DNA of 64,000 bases from JAAELZ01 sp965223465. GTDB lineage: Bacteria; Pseudomonadota; Gammaproteobacteria; Arenicellales; Poriferihabitantaceae. The position numbers and the translations under genes are program-made. Position 1 is the first letter of the stretch; every line of letters begins with the position of its first letter. Below the pieces are notes generated by a model. That model made no database searches and had not been told where the DNA came from. It was given only the letters and a program-made list of their open reading frames with translations. The stretch spans positions 372,001-436,000 of the forward strand of contig OZ245025.1 in the NCBI GenBank assembly GCA_965223465.1. Direction: 5' to 3'. This document shows, piece after piece, positions 8,648 to 16,912 of this stretch.

Positions 8648-9852
8648 CCCGGTTTACCATCAACGCGGGGCTGACTCAGGATCGGTAGATAAACCCAGCA
8701 GAAAATCGAAAAAGCTAAAATCCACATACCCTGGGATATACCAATCCAAAAGTTATAATATTGCATGTCGAACAGAGGGACAACCACTCTGAAAAAGCTA
8801 CCGATTAGCAAAATAGCAAAGGCGTACGCGATCGCAGTTGAAGGGTTCTGAATCCCTCTGCCCGTATGACCAAGTGAAACGCGTGCCATCATACCTAAGG
8901 TCATGACACCAATCCCGCCGAACGCAAATGCATGGAGTGCTAAATACTTGCTTACTCCGAAAAAATGGATGCCCGCAAATAAGGCAAAGCCAAGATTAAT
9001 GAACCAAAAGGCCAAATAAATGCTCCACAGCAAACTTTTGCGCCATATACCAGGGGTATGCCAGCCGATGAGCCGTATCGTGGTGATCATAAACAAGGCC
9101 AGTGCGAGATAAGAAGACAGCGCTTGTTGCTGAAAAAACAGCTCTACGATGGTAAACAATAAAAATAGTATCAGGCTGGGCATATCTATCCATAGAGAAT
9201 TAAACAGTTTTACTGGATAGCCCACACCTTTTTCGATGAAAAAGGGTACTACTCGACGCCCAATATTCAAAATTAGGCTGATGACCAAATACAAGCCGCC
9301 ATAAATACCCCAATAAGTACCTGATTCAATGATCCCCAAGACACCCAAATAATAAGCCACATTGGCCAGGCCAATTAGGGTGATTTTCGACACAATAGCG
9401 ATTTGCTTCCATTGTTTAGCGCGGGTGATTGGGAGGGCAATGGCAATAACCAAACCTGTAACAAACAGGCAATCAAGAAGTGCGGTAAGCGCAAGGTACG
9501 GTGCGCCGAATAAAAATAAAATGCGAGTGCTTGCCCATAAGGCGAAAAGCACCATTAATGGTTTCCCATTCAGGGTTTGGATACCAGTCCAGTTTTTAAC
9601 CGCGGTGAGCAAGAAGCCGGCAATCACTGCTAGGCTATAACCGAAGATCATTTCATGCGCGTGCCAAATGGAGCTAGACATGGGCCCAAAAGACAACGGT
9701 ATATGCATTAAATAAACCGCAGACCACAATCCCATGGAGACAATCGAAAATATACCGGCACTCAGAAAAAATATTCTAAATCCCAGACTAAACAGCTCAT
9801 TTCTGTTAGCCTCGGCGGCGGATGGATGATTGGTATGTTCGTTAATATTCAA
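8644..9852 (-). CDS. nnrS: NnrS family membrane protein, nitric oxide stress
   Basis: Polytopic haem- and copper-containing membrane protein associated with nitric oxide stress in denitrifiers and pathogens. The 402-residue sequence is almost entirely hydrophobic, about 12 membrane segments. It has the family hallmarks SIWHAHEMIFGY near residue 75 and HAFAFGGIGVMTLGMMARVSLGHTGR near 310, which carry conserved His residues. The start is a TTG at 9850-9852; an in-frame TAG lies just upstream, so no longer start exists. An Fnr/Dnr-like palindrome about 75 bases upstream (9925-9938) fits NO- or oxygen-responsive control. No other denitrification gene lies in the window. Confidence 0.9.
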   Translation of the reverse strand: MNINEHTNHPSAAEANRNELFSLGFRIFFLSAGIFSIVSMGLWSAVYLMHIPLSFGPMSSSIWHAHEMIFGYSLAVIAGFLLTAVKNWTGIQTLNGKPLMVLFALWASTRILFLFGAPYLALTALLDCLFVTGLVIAIALPITRAKQWKQIAIVSKITLIGLANVAYYLGVLGIIESGTYWGIYGGLYLVISLILNIGRRVVPFFIEKGVGYPVKLFNSLWIDMPSLILFLLFTIVELFFQQQALSSYLALALFMITTIRLIGWHTPGIWRKSLLWSIYLAFWFINLGFALFAGIHFFGVSKYLALHAFAFGGIGVMTLGMMARVSLGHTGRGIQNPSTAIAYAFAILLIGSFFRVVVPLFDMQYYNFWIGISQGMWILAFSIFCWVYLPILSQPRVDGKPG

Positions 9853-10859
9853 TGTTATTTGCTAAATCTGGATCTCAGGCGGGTCAAAGCTATCCTAGCC
9901 TAACAAATCTGTTTATAGGGCTACTTGATATTTGTCAGCTCAGTCGAATAATTTCAGTGGTGTTGAGTTTGCTCAGTACGGCGAGCTTTGCGTATTCCGA
10001 TCTAGTTGTATTGGGTGATAGCTTGTCCGACACGGGTAATCATCCCGCCGCGTTACTGGGTTCACCCTATCCTTACTACCAGAATCGGGTCAGCAATGGC
10101 CCGGTTGCTGTCGATATTTTAGCAGCGGGTCTGGGCTTATCTGCGGCCAATTCAGGTCATATTTTTGGAAATGGTAATGGCAGCAACTACGCGGTCTCCG
10201 GTGCGAATGCCGGTGGTAATGAAGCACATGGTTTACATGCGCAGCTAGATGCTTTTCTTGCGGGGCGCCAGGCAATCGACAGCCAAGCTTTATATTTAAT
10301 CATGATTGGTGGTAACGATGTACGCGATGCTGCGGTGATAGAAAACATGCCTGTAGCATTAGCTCAAGTCTACGCGGCTGCGTCAGCTATCAAACAAGCC
10401 ACGGAGCAACTCATTCAGGCAGGTGCGAAATACATCGTGGTGAGTAATGTTCCTGATATCAGTAAAATACCGGAAACGACAGACCGTGCGCCCAATAACC
10501 CGGGAATTTTGCAACGGGCTCAACAATTAAGTATTGCTTTTAATCAACGTTTGAATCAACACCTATCGGCATTAAGCACAACACCAAGGGTTAAAATTTT
10601 AAACTATGATTTTTATACCCGGTTTAATGAGCTATTGGCTTCGCCTTCACATTATGGGTTTAATAATACGGCCGAAGCCTGTTTTGACAATTCACCTTAT
10701 TCCTTCCACCCGCAATGCAACTTCGAGCGCTTTGTGTTTTTTGACAGTATTCATCCTACGGCTAAAAGTCATCGCCTAATCGGGGAGAAATTACTGGAAT
10801 TGGTAAAAGCATCGAAAGTGATAGGCCTGCCGGGGATTATGCTGCTTTTACTGGATTAA
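9852..10859 (+). CDS. secreted GDSL/SGNH-family esterase or lipase
   Basis: Predicted exported serine esterase of the SGNH superfamily; substrate unknown. Block I is VVLGDSLSDTGN (catalytic Ser), block II the GANAGGN region, block III IGGNDV, and block V FDSIHPT (catalytic Asp and His). A hydrophobic segment with a likely signal-peptidase site (STASFA-YS) lies at residues 35-49, so the n-region from this ATG is unusually long. The true start may be further downstream at a GTG or TTG near 9957-9963. The protein ends in a short VIGLPGIMLLLLD tail, reminiscent of a truncated sorting anchor but lacking an arginine-rich end. Confidence 0.82.
   Translation: MLFAKSGSQAGQSYPSLTNLFIGLLDICQLSRIISVVLSLLSTASFAYSDLVVLGDSLSDTGNHPAALLGSPYPYYQNRVSNGPVAVDILAAGLGLSAANSGHIFGNGNGSNYAVSGANAGGNEAHGLHAQLDAFLAGRQAIDSQALYLIMIGGNDVRDAAVIENMPVALAQVYAAASAIKQATEQLIQAGAKYIVVSNVPDISKIPETTDRAPNNPGILQRAQQLSIAFNQRLNQHLSALSTTPRVKILNYDFYTRFNELLASPSHYGFNNTAEACFDNSPYSFHPQCNFERFVFFDSIHPTAKSHRLIGEKLLELVKASKVIGLPGIMLLLLD
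9925..9938. promoter_or_regulatory. candidate Fnr/Dnr-type box upstream of nnrS
   Basis: The sequence TTGATATTTGTCAG matches the Fnr/Anr/Dnr pattern TTGAT-N4-(A/G)TCAA at nine of ten defined positions. It lies about 73-86 bases upstream of the nnrS start, inside the doubtful 5' part of the GDSL gene. NnrS genes are often controlled by NO-responsive Crp/Fnr proteins, which gives the match weight; regulation itself is inferred. Confidence 0.4.
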
Positions 10860-10890
10860 CGAGTAAAGGAAGTTATTGGTGCACATCTCA

Positions 10891-10914
10891 AATCTATTGA
10901 GTAACCAATAGATT
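10891..10914. terminator. stem-loop between convergent genes
   Basis: Perfect 9-base arms AATCTATTG and CAATAGATT with a 6-base loop lie between the stops of the GDSL gene and the SDR gene. There is no clean T-run on either side, so it may be a weak bidirectional terminator or an RNA 3' end structure. Confidence 0.4.
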
Positions 10915-10950
10915 GCTTTGTAAGCTGTTTTAAGCGCAACAAATCGAAAA

Positions 10951-11961
10951 TTACCAACCCTGCGATTGATACCACTCGGCGGTTTGTTTCAGGCCGGTTT
11001 CATTGTCGTATATGGGTGTATATCCAAGTACCTTGCGAATCTTTGAATTATCGAACTGGCGATCGTTGGTATAAAAGCCCACTCGTCGCCGATAGATCGG
11101 GGGCTGAATGCCCAGCGGGGTGCAGATCGCCTTGCTTATATCTGCCGCCATATAAAAGGGCCAGATCGGGAGCCGTATGACGCGTGGGTTTTTTCCGATC
11201 GCTCGACCTATTAGCTTGCCCATCTTGATGATAGAAATGGGTTCATCGGCCGCGCCGATAAATATTTCTCCTTCTGCTTCAGGTTTGGTAGCGGCAAGCA
11301 AAAACACGTTGACTAAATCTTCGACGTGTACCAGATGATACATACCCTTACCGCCGCCCAACATTAGCGTGAACCCCTTTTGCGCCATTTTGAAGAATTT
11401 CAGCAAGCGTTTGTCACCCGGCCCGTATATGGGTGTTGGGCGCACGATGCTGTATGACAGACCGGTCTCCTTAGCATAATTTTGCAGCCACTCTTCGGCT
11501 TCGAGTTTGGTTCGTTGGTAGGCATCACCGGGTGCGAAACGATAGGTTTCGTCAGCGCGGTCGACTTCGACATGGCCATGTACACCCACCGTCGATACAT
11601 GTAAAAAACGTTTAAACTGGGGCTGGTTATGTACAGATTTAGCGAGAATTTGAGTGCTGTATACGTGCACTTTACGGTAGTCTTCTTCGGTTGCTTTTTC
11701 TTCGTTTAAGGCAGCGGCAACGTGGAAAATGTAATGTACTCCTTCGGTTGCTTGTTTCAGAACCGTTTCATCCCAGATTTCACCTCGAAACCACTCAATA
11801 TTCAGATCAGCTAATGGGTCTAGGTTCGAAGAATTGCGAGCGATTGCGCGCAAAATAGCACCAGCTTTTGCGAGTTTACGTACCAGGGCCATCCCGGTAA
11901 AGCCTGTCGCACCGGTAACCAATACCACCTTATTTTGAAAATGTTTTAGCGTGTCTTCCAC
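10951..11961 (-). CDS. NAD(P)-dependent epimerase/dehydratase family protein (extended SDR)
   Basis: Extended short-chain dehydrogenase of 336 residues with a Rossmann motif VLVTGATGFTGMALVRKL near residues 13-30 and a catalytic Ser/Tyr/Lys set in HVSTVGVHG and YQRTK. The RPTPIYGPGDKRLLKFFKMA segment resembles sterol dehydrogenase/dihydroflavonol reductase-like and sugar epimerase members. It begins at a GTG codon. Its neighbours are unrelated by strand and function, so a role in polysaccharide sugar conversion is possible but not supported by operon structure. Substrate cannot be assigned. Confidence 0.85.
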   Translation of the reverse strand: MEDTLKHFQNKVVLVTGATGFTGMALVRKLAKAGAILRAIARNSSNLDPLADLNIEWFRGEIWDETVLKQATEGVHYIFHVAAALNEEKATEEDYRKVHVYSTQILAKSVHNQPQFKRFLHVSTVGVHGHVEVDRADETYRFAPGDAYQRTKLEAEEWLQNYAKETGLSYSIVRPTPIYGPGDKRLLKFFKMAQKGFTLMLGGGKGMYHLVHVEDLVNVFLLAATKPEAEGEIFIGAADEPISIIKMGKLIGRAIGKNPRVIRLPIWPFYMAADISKAICTPLGIQPPIYRRRVGFYTNDRQFDNSKIRKVLGYTPIYDNETGLKQTAEWYQSQGW

Positions 11962-12259
11962 GTCGCCATTACTGAGTACAAACAGCCGCGAATTCTACAC
12001 TAGCTTGATTGTAAGGTGTGGCAATGTTTGCCAACTTTTCAGCCCTAGTTTTCTTGGTGTAAATAGCTGTTTGTCAAGATGAAAATTAATGCAACTATCT
12101 TAAAAGATTGGGTTGTTTTACTGTAAATCTATAGTATAAGCGTAACAATTAGACTAACCGCTATATAATTTACTACCTACTTAGCATCATTTGGTACTAA
12201 CTAGTAAAGATCGTGTGTATTTTGCACGGCTTTCGAGTGATAGCGACTTGGAAACAACC
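11962..12259. other. AT-rich divergent intergenic region
   Basis: About 300 bases between the divergent SDR gene and the PsiE-like gene. It is AT-rich, with a TTGTTT and a TATAGTATAA-like stretch around 12113-12140 that could form a promoter toward the PsiE-like gene. No Pho-box direct repeat was recognised. Confidence 0.35.
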
Positions 12260-12688
12260 ATGAAAATAGAAACTGATAAAGTGCAGCAAATTGGTAATAC
12301 CTTAGTAGACTGGTTTCACTTTCTTGCGCTTTTTGTGATAGGTGCAACCATAGTATGGTCTGCAATATTCGAATACGTAGATATGATGAAAAAAGGCTAT
12401 GCAGAATTGAAGGATATTCTATTGCTTTTTATTTACTTAGAACTCGGGGCAATGATTGGTATCTACTTCAAAACGCATCGTTTACCCGTGCAATTCTTGA
12501 TTTTTATTGCCATTACCGCACTATCCCGACATCTTGTCATTGACGTGCAGAAAGTATCTGACGAATTTCATTTATTTCTGCTTCTTAGCATATCGGGATC
12601 GATTGTGTTGTTAAGTGGCGCATTGTATGCGCTTACCTTGACTGCAAATAAATATGGCCGCCCCGAAGATGATATTGACCGAGGTTAG
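12260..12688 (+). CDS. PsiE-like membrane protein
   Basis: Small inner-membrane protein of the phosphate-starvation-inducible PsiE family; biochemical function unknown. About 142 residues with four hydrophobic segments. The core FIYLELGAMIGIYFKTHRLPVQ and AITALSRHLVIDVQK aligns well with E. coli PsiE (FLYFEF, YFQSGFHFPLRYF, ITAIVRLIIVD). The ATG at 12260 is preferred over an upstream in-frame TTG at 12191, as homologues start near this point; the ribosome-binding site is weak. No Pho box is visible, so phosphate control should not be assumed. Confidence 0.82.
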   Translation: MKIETDKVQQIGNTLVDWFHFLALFVIGATIVWSAIFEYVDMMKKGYAELKDILLLFIYLELGAMIGIYFKTHRLPVQFLIFIAITALSRHLVIDVQKVSDEFHLFLLLSISGSIVLLSGALYALTLTANKYGRPEDDIDRG

Positions 12689-12728
12689 CCTTCTTCACCC
12701 AAATAGAAATAATCAAAACCTGGCATTA

Positions 12729-13958
12729 CTAAATTCGATTTGGCGCGACACTTTCATTCTCTGGCAAGCCAAAAGAAAGCAGTGCCGCTAATATAATAAA
12801 TACAGTTGAGAACCAGAGACAGCCAGTTAACCCAAGGTTTTGATAGGACCATCCTGAAAGAATGGTACCGGTTAAGCGCCCCCCCGCATTTGCCATGTAG
12901 TAAAAACCGACATTCATCGCGACCCGGTCGTGGTCTGAATAGGCGAGGATTAGGTAAGAGTGTAGTGCTGAATTGATCGCGAAAACCATGCCGTACAGAA
13001 CTAAACCGACAATCAGAACGCGTTCCGCAGGCCATCCTTGATACAAGCCAAAGATAATGCCAAGCGGCAATGTGGCGAGCAAGAATGCCCACAGACGAGC
13101 GCTTTTTCCACGCGGGGTTTTGCCATCACGACGCAATAGTTTTGGTGCGAAGGCCTGCACCACGCCGTAGCCAATAATCCATAGCGCCATGAAACTGCCA
13201 ACTTGGGTGAATGACCATTCGAGTACTTCATACAAAAAAACAGGTAGCCCAACTACAAACCAGACATCGCGCGAACCAAACAGAAAAAAGCGTGCCGCCG
13301 AAAGCCAGTTTATCGCAGCCACACGTGAAAAAATCTGGGTGAATTTTGGTTTTGATTTCATCTTGCCTACGCCTGAAGGCAGCAACACAAAGGTGATAAG
13401 CAGTACTATGAGCAATAATCCTGCCAGAATCGCCAGCGTGCCACGAAAACCAACCCATTCTAGCAGGGCAGCGCCAACAAAAAACCCGCCGCCTTTTAGC
13501 GCGTTTTTGGAGCCTGTAAGAATTGCGACCCATTTGAACAAAGTTGACTCCCCGGCTGTAGCCATTGTCTTGACAGAAGCTTTGGCTGACATTTTATTCA
13601 AATCTTTGGCGATTCCCGAAAGGCCTTGCGCTGCCATTACGTAGGGAACGGACAACCACGCATCGGGTACTGTCAGGGCTCCCAGCGCAAGAACTTGTAA
13701 GGCCATGCCAATATGCATGGTCAAATTCAGCCCTATACGGGCGCCCAGCCAGCCGCCCACCAGGTTGGTAACGATGCCGAAAAATTCATAGAATATAAAC
13801 AGCATTGCCACTTCGAAAGGCGAATAACCTAGGAAGTGGAAATACAGCACCACCAACATCCGAATGGCGCCATCGGTGATGGTAAATGCCCAATAACCGC
13901 TGGTAACAATCAAATAATTACGTAGGCCCTGATTCACCGTATTACAGGCTTTGAGCAA
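12729..13958 (-). CDS. arsJ: ArsJ organoarsenical (1-arseno-3-phosphoglycerate) efflux MFS transporter
   Basis: Major facilitator protein that, with a dedicated GAPDH, confers arsenate resistance by exporting 1-arseno-3-phosphoglycerate, which then hydrolyses outside. The 409-residue protein has about 12 membrane segments. It carries N-terminal RNYLIVTSGYWAFTITDGAIRML, typical of ArsJ, and the loop GIAKDLNKMSAKASVK. The gene overlaps the end of the upstream GAPDH gene by 17 bases if the TTG at 13958 is used; a GTG at 13937 is an alternative that removes the overlap. The overlap or close spacing with GAPDH is characteristic of the ars pair. Confidence 0.9.
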   Translation of the reverse strand: MLKACNTVNQGLRNYLIVTSGYWAFTITDGAIRMLVVLYFHFLGYSPFEVAMLFIFYEFFGIVTNLVGGWLGARIGLNLTMHIGMALQVLALGALTVPDAWLSVPYVMAAQGLSGIAKDLNKMSAKASVKTMATAGESTLFKWVAILTGSKNALKGGGFFVGAALLEWVGFRGTLAILAGLLLIVLLITFVLLPSGVGKMKSKPKFTQIFSRVAAINWLSAARFFLFGSRDVWFVVGLPVFLYEVLEWSFTQVGSFMALWIIGYGVVQAFAPKLLRRDGKTPRGKSARLWAFLLATLPLGIIFGLYQGWPAERVLIVGLVLYGMVFAINSALHSYLILAYSDHDRVAMNVGFYYMANAGGRLTGTILSGWSYQNLGLTGCLWFSTVFIILAALLSFGLPENESVAPNRI

Positions 13959-14943
13959 CTTTTCGCACGAGTTCCATCATGCGGTTAACGTAGCCCCATT
14001 CATTATCATACCAGGCGTAAATTTTTACTTGGGTGCCGTCAATCACCATGGTGGAAAGGGCATCGACGATAGACGAGCGCGGATCGTTTACATAATCAAT
14101 AGAGACCAAGGGTCGTACTTCATAACCCAAAATTCCTTTGAGTTCGCCCTCAGCGGCTTGTTTGAAATAGCTGTTGACTTCATCAACGGTAACGGGACGC
14201 GATGCTTCTAGTACCAGATCGGTCAGCGAGGCGTTGAGCAGCGGCACGCGTACCGCATGCCCATTGAGCTTGCCTTCGAGTTCAGGAAAGATTTTAGTAA
14301 TCGCCTTGGCTGAACCGGTTGTGGTCGGAATGAGAGAGTGACCACAGGCACGTGCACGTCGTAAATCTTTGTGGCCTTTGTCGACGATGATCTGAGTATT
14401 GGTAATGTCGTGAATGGTGGTCATGCTGCCATGCTCGATACCGATATTTTCGTGGAAGACTTTTATCACTGGTGCCAAGCAGTTAGTCGTACAGGAGGCC
14501 GCGGTAAGCAGGTTATGTTGTGCTGGGTCGTAAAGATGATCATTGATCCCGTAGACAATATTAAGCGCACCTTCGGTCGGCGCAGCAACGATTACCTTCT
14601 TAACGCCTTGTTCAAAATAGGCGTTTAAGGATTCAGGCTTTTTGTGATGCACGCCAGTGGCTTCGATAACGATATCGCAACCGGACCAATTTGATTCGCC
14701 AATGCCGTGGTTTGACATATATTCAATCACGCGATCACCCGCGATAAGGTGATCGCCCTTGCTATCTGTGTCCACCGACCAAATACCGTGGACTGAATCA
14801 AATTTAAGCAAGTGTGCGGCGCCTGCGACATCGCAGGCTATTTCGTTGATGCGAACCGGCTTTAGCTCTTGCATACTCCAGCCAGCGCGTAGTGCGAGTC
14901 GCCCCATTCGACCGAAGCCGTTAATACCGATTTGGGTTTTCAT
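13942..14943 (-). CDS. ArsJ-associated glyceraldehyde-3-phosphate dehydrogenase
   Basis: GAPDH-family enzyme that uses arsenate in place of phosphate to form 1-arseno-3-phosphoglycerate, the substrate of ArsJ. It has INGFGRMGRLALRA at the N-terminus (NAD binding), the catalytic cysteine in AASCTTNCLAPV, and ends with WYDNEWGYVNRMMELV. The divergent HGIGESNW and DKGHKDLRRARA region fits the ars-linked subgroup rather than glycolytic Gap. It precedes arsJ with overlapping ends, which is the strongest evidence for the specialised role. No ArsR-type regulator or arsenate reductase is adjacent; the 159 bases upstream show no obvious operator. Confidence 0.88.
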   Translation of the reverse strand: MKTQIGINGFGRMGRLALRAGWSMQELKPVRINEIACDVAGAAHLLKFDSVHGIWSVDTDSKGDHLIAGDRVIEYMSNHGIGESNWSGCDIVIEATGVHHKKPESLNAYFEQGVKKVIVAAPTEGALNIVYGINDHLYDPAQHNLLTAASCTTNCLAPVIKVFHENIGIEHGSMTTIHDITNTQIIVDKGHKDLRRARACGHSLIPTTTGSAKAITKIFPELEGKLNGHAVRVPLLNASLTDLVLEASRPVTVDEVNSYFKQAAEGELKGILGYEVRPLVSIDYVNDPRSSIVDALSTMVIDGTQVKIYAWYDNEWGYVNRMMELVRKVAQSL

Positions 14944-15102
14944 GGTAGTTTATAGTGTTTGTGTATTGTTACGTTTATACCAACTTTCTACCCTGCAGAC
15001 CAAAACAAAGTAGCGGGCTAATGTATTGAAATTTTCCCGTGTATGTCTTATTTTCACCGCTATCCTTAAGCGCTGGGCGCCATTTGAGATTTTTGAAAAT
15101 GC

Positions 15103-15459
15103 TTAAAACCAGAAAGGGCCAGTCATAAGCAGGATAAGGCCAATTGCAACGATGATATATAAAATTACCTTGATTGGATTATTTCTCAGCAAGTCAAAGA
15201 ACCGAGCTTGTTCACCACTCTGCTGACGTTGAATATAGCGTTCACGTGCGCTTGTGTAGCGTTCTTGCTGGTATCGCGCGATTAAAGACCTGGCTGCGTC
15301 GAATTGCTCCGGACTGTGTACCCAAATGGCAGGCGTACCGATTCCCAACAATCCTGCATCTGTTTCATGAAAGTCAACTTCATGGTTGCGCAATAATTCA
15401 CGCATTTCTTCGGCCTCATCATCGGGAACATTTCTCAGAGAGTAGAGTTTTATCGCCAA
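15103..15459 (-). CDS. small single-pass membrane protein (DUF6164-like)
   Basis: A 118-residue protein of unknown function. The N-terminal 65 residues (IKLYSLRNVPDDEAEEMRELL, then DAGLLGIGTPAIWV) resemble a small ferredoxin-like signal-transducing-type fold of the DUF2007/DUF6164 kind. A basic linker and one C-terminal membrane helix (about residues 95-117) follow. It starts with TTG, 12 bases after the folA stop, and probably shares its transcript with thyA and folA. Family assignment is from memory of sequence pattern and is tentative. Confidence 0.65.
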   Translation of the reverse strand: MAIKLYSLRNVPDDEAEEMRELLRNHEVDFHETDAGLLGIGTPAIWVHSPEQFDAARSLIARYQQERYTSARERYIQRQQSGEQARFFDLLRNNPIKVILYIIVAIGLILLMTGPFWF

Positions 15460-15471
15460 GGCAGGGATGGG

Positions 15472-15951
15472 CTATATTCGGTTAAATAATTGTACGCTTA
15501 ACCGCGGGTCTGTCTCGAGCTCAAAGGGTTCCTCTGCCCGCCAAATGCTGCGGTCAATCGGTGGGAACAATGCGGCTCCATTGGGATCTATATAATCTGG
15601 TACGGTGGTAATATCTAGATGGGTACAGTACTCCAATGCAGCTTTATAAATACGTCCGCCACCAATGAACCAAATGGGTTGATCATTATCCTCACAGGCC
15701 GTCAAGGCATCTTCAATGTTGTGATAATGCTCAATATTGGTCACTGATTTGCGGCTAATAACAATATTTCGACGCTGGGGTAGGGGTTTGCGGTTAATAG
15801 ATTCCCAGGTCTTGCGTCCCATGATGATATTGCTGTTTAAGGTGACCCGTTTAAAACGCTTGAAATCTTCTGTGTAGTGCCAAGGGATTTTATTATCCAC
15901 GCCAATGACGCGGTCTTTGGTCATTGCCGCAATGGCACCAATTTTTTTCAT
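15472..15951 (-). CDS. folA: dihydrofolate reductase
   Basis: Reduces dihydrofolate to tetrahydrofolate with NADPH, regenerating the cofactor consumed by thymidylate synthase. The 159-residue protein shows the standard layout: IGAIAAMTKDRVIGVDNKIPWH (substrate loop), the acidic substrate residue Asp in the EDFKRFKRVT helix, IIMGRKTWESI (NADPH binding), and WFIGGGRIYKAAL (glycine-rich loop). It lies 13 bases downstream of thyA, the common thyA-folA order. Confidence 0.96.
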   Translation of the reverse strand: MKKIGAIAAMTKDRVIGVDNKIPWHYTEDFKRFKRVTLNSNIIMGRKTWESINRKPLPQRRNIVISRKSVTNIEHYHNIEDALTACEDNDQPIWFIGGGRIYKAALEYCTHLDITTVPDYIDPNGAALFPPIDRSIWRAEEPFELETDPRLSVQLFNRI

Positions 15952-15964
15952 GTGCTTAACAATA

Positions 15965-16855
15965 TCAAACCGCGACTTTAAATGTTAGCTTGCCATAAGG
16001 ATCATAGCCCTTCAATGGGAAATAACCCATGATTTCATCGGTCTCCAATTCGAGCAAAGCTTCGATGTCAGCCAAAGATTGAATACGCTCATCAATCCTA
16101 AGCTTGGGTAGCTGGCGAGGTATTCGCTCGAGTTGTTTTTTCAGCTTAGGGATATGGTCGTATTCAGCCATGGTCCCATCTGGTTTCGCGGTATAAATAT
16201 GCGCATCAATTAGGGTATGCCCGAAATGCCCCACTGGCATATCGGTAAACCGGCCGATTAAATGCAATAAAAATGAATACCCCGCAATGTTATACGGCAC
16301 ACCAAGTGCAATATCTGCGCTGCGCTGCGTAAGATGCAAGCACAGGCGCGCCGTTCCATCTTCATCATATTGGGTGTTGATGACCCAAAAGGCATGGCAA
16401 GGTGGTAAGTCAGAGTGTTGGGCGTTACCGGGTGACCAGGCGGAAACAACCATCCTGCGGCTCATCGGGTTGCGCTTGATTTCATCGATAACCCAGGCAA
16501 CCTGATCGTTATACGTCAGCTGATTATCATTATCCGGAGAACTGGTGGGAAAATGGCGCCAGAAATTACCATAAGCGCTAGGTACTTTCGACGTCTCGGG
16601 GTCTGCCCATGGATCCCAAAATTTGCAATCGTGTTTTTGCAATAAGCGAATGTCGGTATTGCCCGATAAAAACCACAGATTTTCAATAACGATATTTTTC
16701 CAGGACACCTCTTTGGTTGTCAGCAGCGGGAAGCCTTCGCGGAGGTCGACTTGGTAATTAACATTAAAAGTCGAAATCGTATCGACCCCTGTACGGTTTG
16801 ATTTACGCGTACCAACATCAATGGTGTGCTGAACGAGATCAAGATATTGTTTCAT
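15965..16855 (-). CDS. thyA: thymidylate synthase
   Basis: Methylates dUMP to dTMP using methylenetetrahydrofolate. The 296-residue protein starts MKQYLDLVQHTIDVG and has KSNRTGVDTISTF, the catalytic cysteine in LPPCHAFW, and the RSADIALGVPYNIAGY substrate-binding segment. Length is slightly above the 264 residues of E. coli ThyA, in the range of forms with an insertion in the small domain (SSPDNDNQLTYNDQ region). First gene of the thyA-folA unit. Confidence 0.96.
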   Translation of the reverse strand: MKQYLDLVQHTIDVGTRKSNRTGVDTISTFNVNYQVDLREGFPLLTTKEVSWKNIVIENLWFLSGNTDIRLLQKHDCKFWDPWADPETSKVPSAYGNFWRHFPTSSPDNDNQLTYNDQVAWVIDEIKRNPMSRRMVVSAWSPGNAQHSDLPPCHAFWVINTQYDEDGTARLCLHLTQRSADIALGVPYNIAGYSFLLHLIGRFTDMPVGHFGHTLIDAHIYTAKPDGTMAEYDHIPKLKKQLERIPRQLPKLRIDERIQSLADIEALLELETDEIMGYFPLKGYDPYGKLTFKVAV

Positions 16856-16912
16856 GTAGGATTAGCTATTGCTATGAATTTATAAAACGGATGGCAATTG
16901 CCAGGCGGTTTG

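Noticed and set aside
10820..10859. PEP-CTERM-like sorting tail on the GDSL protein
   Set aside because: LPG and a short hydrophobic run are present, but the helix is too short and the basic C-terminus is missing.
11962..12259. Pho box before the PsiE-like gene
   Set aside because: No pair of CTGTCAT-like direct repeats at 11-base spacing was found.
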